A stretch of DNA of 64,000 bases, taken from contig CAUJNA010003498.1 of the NCBI GenBank assembly GCA_963377175.1, forward strand, positions 96,534 through 160,533, written 5' to 3'. A model generated the notes under the pieces. The model saw nothing but the letters and a program-made list of their open reading frames with translations, had not been told where the DNA came from and did no database searches. Origin of the DNA: Effrenium voratum. Lineage: Eukaryota > Sar > Dinophyceae > Suessiales > Symbiodiniaceae. The position numbers and the translations under genes were made by a program. This document shows positions 62,811-64,000 of the stretch, one piece after another. The stretch's first letter is position 1. Each line of letters begins with the position of its first letter.

Positions 62811-64000
62811 ATGCTGTCGTGCTGCGTAGCTCCAGACATTTCACGTGCCGAAATGCTCTCCGAAGAAGAGTTTCTTCGAAAGCAAGAACTGCTACTGGAC
62901 GAGGAGATCCGCGCGGCGGGGATGGAGCACATATTGGGGGACAACAAATTCGATATGGGCGAAATCCTCAAGACGGATCCAGCCTTGAGGCCCTTGACGG
63001 AGGCTGAATTGGATGCCTTGGTGGAGGCTGAGATTGCCAGAGAAGGTGGGCTGGAAGAGCCCGACTGGGGCTCCATGTCGTGGATGGATGATGGCATGGA
63101 GCTCTTCCCGAACCAGCAGCCCATCCCGGCGGTGCCTGCAGTGCCAGAAGATGCACCAGTGGTGAAGGCGGTTCTGGTGGCGCCAACATACCAAACCAGC
63201 AAGCACGGCATGCCCCTGCTGGCCCAGTTGGACGTTCTCCTGGGATCTGTTGGTGCCTTGGAAGACATCCTGGTGGCATTGCAGCATGCAAAAGTCAGGA
63301 CTCCAGAGCTGAAGATCTTGACGGATGCCAAGAAGAGCGGTGGCTGGCCTGTGGCACATGAGGCACCCACCAGGAAGAACATCCTGAAGTCTACTGTATG
63401 CAGTGGCTGGTGCAAGATGCCAAGGCTGGAGATAATCTACTTTTCTTCTTTGCAGGCCATGGTGGCCAGTCCCGAGACGTGGATGGTGATGAAGAGGATG
63501 GCAAGGATGAGCACATTTGTCCGGTGATCCAAGGGCAACATCCCAAGTTCGCTGCTGCATTCGATGGCTCCTTGGAGAAAGAAGAAGCTGACGACATCGT
63601 GGGTCGTGGGATCAGCGACGATGAGATTTTCGACATCATGTTGAAAGATCTGCCCGAGGGAGTGCGCCTTACCACTATCTTTGATGCTTGTCATAGTCAA
63701 ACCATGGCAGACTTGGCACACTCCTACGAAGTGCAGGTGGAAGCAGATGAGATGGCACGTGCCAAACGACAGTTACCACCACCCCCTGGCTTCAGCTTTG
63801 ACAAGCGTCCTTTGACTCGCAAGGATTTGAAAGGCAAAGCCTGTGCAGCCAGTGTCCTGTGCCTTGCAGGCTGCAAAGACCGCGAAACTCAACAGACGTG
63901 GTGTGACCAGAGCGGTCGTGGATTGCGGGGAGCCTTCTTTCTCACCAACATGTTGGCCAAGGCCATCGCTGGCATGCGCACTCCAAACCCTAGCTATGCC
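62811..64000 (+). CDS. Metacaspase (5' part; frameshift near 63,390; runs off the window)
   Basis: From an ATG at 62,811 the frame reads through an acidic pro-region (EEEFLRKQELLLDEEIRAAG) to KAVLVAPTYQTSKHGMPLLA and APTRKNILK. At about 63,390 the frame must shift, because the next part, WLVQDAKAGDNLLFFFAGHG, is in another frame. From there it is open to the window end. The p20-like catalytic core has His in AGHGGQSRDVDGDEEDG and the nucleophile Cys in FDACHSQT, plus LPEGVRLTTI before it. Metacaspases are calcium-dependent Arg/Lys-specific cysteine proteases linked to stress and cell-death responses. A frameshift with both catalytic motifs intact suggests an assembly error, a recent lesion, or an unusual tiny intron. 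The gene follows the CLC gene on the same strand. Confidence 0.85.

Overview
This window looks like nuclear DNA of a dinoflagellate. I cannot name the genus. A Suessiales-type genome (Symbiodiniaceae or Polarella) would fit. The grounds are: an 18S rRNA 3'-end fragment at 27,059-27,145 (minus strand); host exons that are short, scattered and all on the plus strand, as in unidirectional dinoflagellate gene arrays; very long introns full of simple repeats; and a tyrosine-recombinase retrotransposon that carries a cytosine-C5 methyltransferase. Host exon edges are estimates, because dinoflagellate introns often use GC or GA donors.

Layout. 0.7-4.7 kb: exons of an unrecognised gene. 5.2-9.7 kb: a decayed coding block between two direct repeats of about 160 bp, with traces of a Tpt1/KptA-like (RNA 2'-phosphotransferase) fold. 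9.8-12.8 kb: exons including a split SPRY-like domain. 12.9-25 kb: mostly satellites (TG, CA, CTA, GAGT and an 8-bp telomere-like repeat), an AT-rich island and a few orphan exons. 25-29 kb: little coding, the 18S fragment and a few exons.

29,081-40,769: a nearly pristine 11.7-kb retrotransposon, the most interesting object here. Its termini are split direct repeats arranged A1 ... B1-A2-B2, the Ngaro-type arrangement. The internal part holds, all on the plus strand and without introns: ORF1 (CCCH zinc fingers), a structured spacer with covarying hairpins, ORF2 (unknown, Cys-rich), ORF3 (tyrosine recombinase), ORF4 (Gag-like, apparently needing a +1 frameshift) and ORF5 (C5-cytosine methyltransferase, reverse transcriptase, RNase H). 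ORF4 and ORF5 are in one frame, separated by a single UAG. After 8 nt comes a strong hairpin. No ATG lies between this UAG and methyltransferase motif I. Stop-codon readthrough therefore looks like the way the polymerase is made.

41-64 kb: host genes on the plus strand. These are a thioredoxin-fold protein, two ankyrin-type blocks separated by a 1-kb TG satellite, an FHA protein resembling AGGF1, a CLC chloride channel/antiporter in many exons, and a metacaspase that runs off the right edge and has an apparent frameshift just before its catalytic core.
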